From contig NZ_JACDXU010000002.1 in NCBI RefSeq assembly GCF_020539485.1, forward strand, positions 186,001-250,000: a DNA stretch of 64,000 nt, in the 5' to 3' direction. Below are positions 63,426 through 64,000 of the stretch, one piece after another. How positions within the stretch are numbered: position 1 is the first letter of the stretch; every line of letters begins with the position of its first letter. Source of the DNA: Fulverythrobacter ferritrahens. Lineage in GTDB: Bacteria > Pseudomonadota > Alphaproteobacteria > Sphingomonadales > Sphingomonadaceae. Position numbers and translations under genes: made by a program. Below the pieces are notes generated by a model that made no database searches, was not told the origin of the DNA, and saw nothing but the letters and a program-made list of their open reading frames with translations.

Positions 63426-64000
63426 ATGTCCAATCCTCCCGCTACACCGCTGCTCGACACGGTCGATATTCCTGCCGATCTCCGCAAGTTGAAGCCAGGG
63501 CAATTGCGCCAGCTGGCGGATGAATTGCGGCAGGAGATGATTTCCGCCGTCGGTTCGACAGGCGGCCATCTCGGCTCGGGCCTCGGCGTTGTCGAGCTGA
63601 CCGTGGCTATCCATTACGTGTTCAACACGCCGGATGATAGGCTGATCTGGGACGTGGGCCATCAGGCCTATCCGCACAAGATCATCACCGGTCGCCGGGA
63701 CCGTATCCGCACATTGCGCCAGGGCGGCGGGCTTTCCGGCTTTACCAAGCGCAGCGAAAGCGAATACGATCCGTTCGGCGCGGCGCATTCCTCCACCTCG
63801 ATTTCCGCGGGGCTGGGCTTTGCCATCGCCAACAAGCTGGCGGACACTCCGGGCAAGGCCATCGCGGTGATCGGCGATGGCGCGATGAGCGCTGGCATGG
63901 CCTATGAGGCGATGAACAACGCGGAAGCCGCCGGCAATCGGCTGGTGGTGATCCTCAACGATAATGACATGTCGATTGCGCCGCCGGTCGGCGGGCTTTC
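63426..64000 (+). CDS. dxs: 1-deoxy-D-xylulose-5-phosphate synthase (3' end outside window)
   Basis: The first 191 codons of DXS, the first enzyme of the non-mevalonate isoprenoid pathway. [50 protein letters not shown] and [15 protein letters not shown] are conserved, and [16 protein letters not shown] is the thiamin diphosphate motif region. The ATG at 63426 is a good start. The gene is cut by the window end. Confidence 0.97.
   Translation, partial: MSNPPATPLLDTVDIPADLRKLKPGQLRQLADELRQEMISAVGSTGGHLGSGLGVVELTVAIHYVFNTPDDRLIWDVGHQAYPHKIITGRRDRIRTLRQGGGLSGFTKRSESEYDPFGAAHSSTSISAGLGFAIANKLADTPGKAIAVIGDGAMSAGMAYEAMNNAEAAGNRLVVILNDNDMSIAPPVGGL

Overview
The window is a chromosomal segment of an alphaproteobacterium, most likely order Sphingomonadales (Sphingomonas/Novosphingobium/Erythrobacter type). 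Several features point there: high GC content, a UrcA-family secreted protein, a fused thiS-thiG gene, a suf operon led by an Rrf2 regulator, a large TonB-dependent receptor of the sphingomonad type, MmcB with a GTTC-N7-GTTC SOS box, and the order rpe - heparinase II/III - purH. The genus is an inference. Most of the window is dense housekeeping sequence; no complete transposon, prophage or CRISPR array was seen.

Layout. 1-2.5 kb: UrcA fragment, lipid kinase, phosphoesterase and small membrane proteins. 2.5-5.7 kb: rplM-rpsI, cutA, ctaA and a MerC-like membrane protein. 5.8-13 kb: thiSG, a palindromic repeat, an unknown gene, a UPF0114 membrane protein, an acyl-CoA synthetase, ggt and pyrD. 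13.1-19.3 kb: a terminator-bounded possible small RNA, then the Fe-S operon sufR-sufB-(DUF559)-sufC-sufD-sufS-sufT-sufA with almost every junction overlapping. 19.3-29.6 kb: envelope proteins, adenosine kinase, purD and xseA with overlapping divergent start codons, DUF2093, an M23 peptidase, rpmB, tadA, RNase T2 and nadC. 29.7-41.3 kb: a LytS/LytR-type two-component pair, a DsbA-like protein, an M48 peptidase, a PAS-like protein, an MFS exporter, DUF2141, a sterol-desaturase-family hydroxylase, a RhlE helicase and mmcB.

41.4-47.9 kb is the accessory part. It holds a divergent pair of exported proteins, tRNA-Arg(CCG), a perfect 25-bp inverted repeat and an ArsR-SRPBCC-DUF998 operon. These are followed by a run of decayed genes: a TonB-dependent receptor with a lost 5' end and an internal deletion, a LysR C-terminal fragment and a 3'-truncated sulfatase. 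Together these look like the remains of a sulfate-ester uptake locus next to a tRNA.

47.9-64 kb: a GNAT protein, pirin with a divergent HxlR regulator, an EF-hand protein, a secreted low-complexity protein and an OmpR-type two-component system whose kinase has an altered H-box. Then come a MocR regulator divergent from a DMT exporter with a palindromic operator between them, an M20 amidohydrolase, a second DUF2141 protein, rpe-heparinase-purH, msrA, a Zur-like Fur protein and the start of dxs. I found no clear new defence or biosynthetic system. The most unusual items are the DUF559 protein inside the suf operon, the purD/xseA start overlap, the tRNA-adjacent decay zone and the 25-bp inverted repeat.
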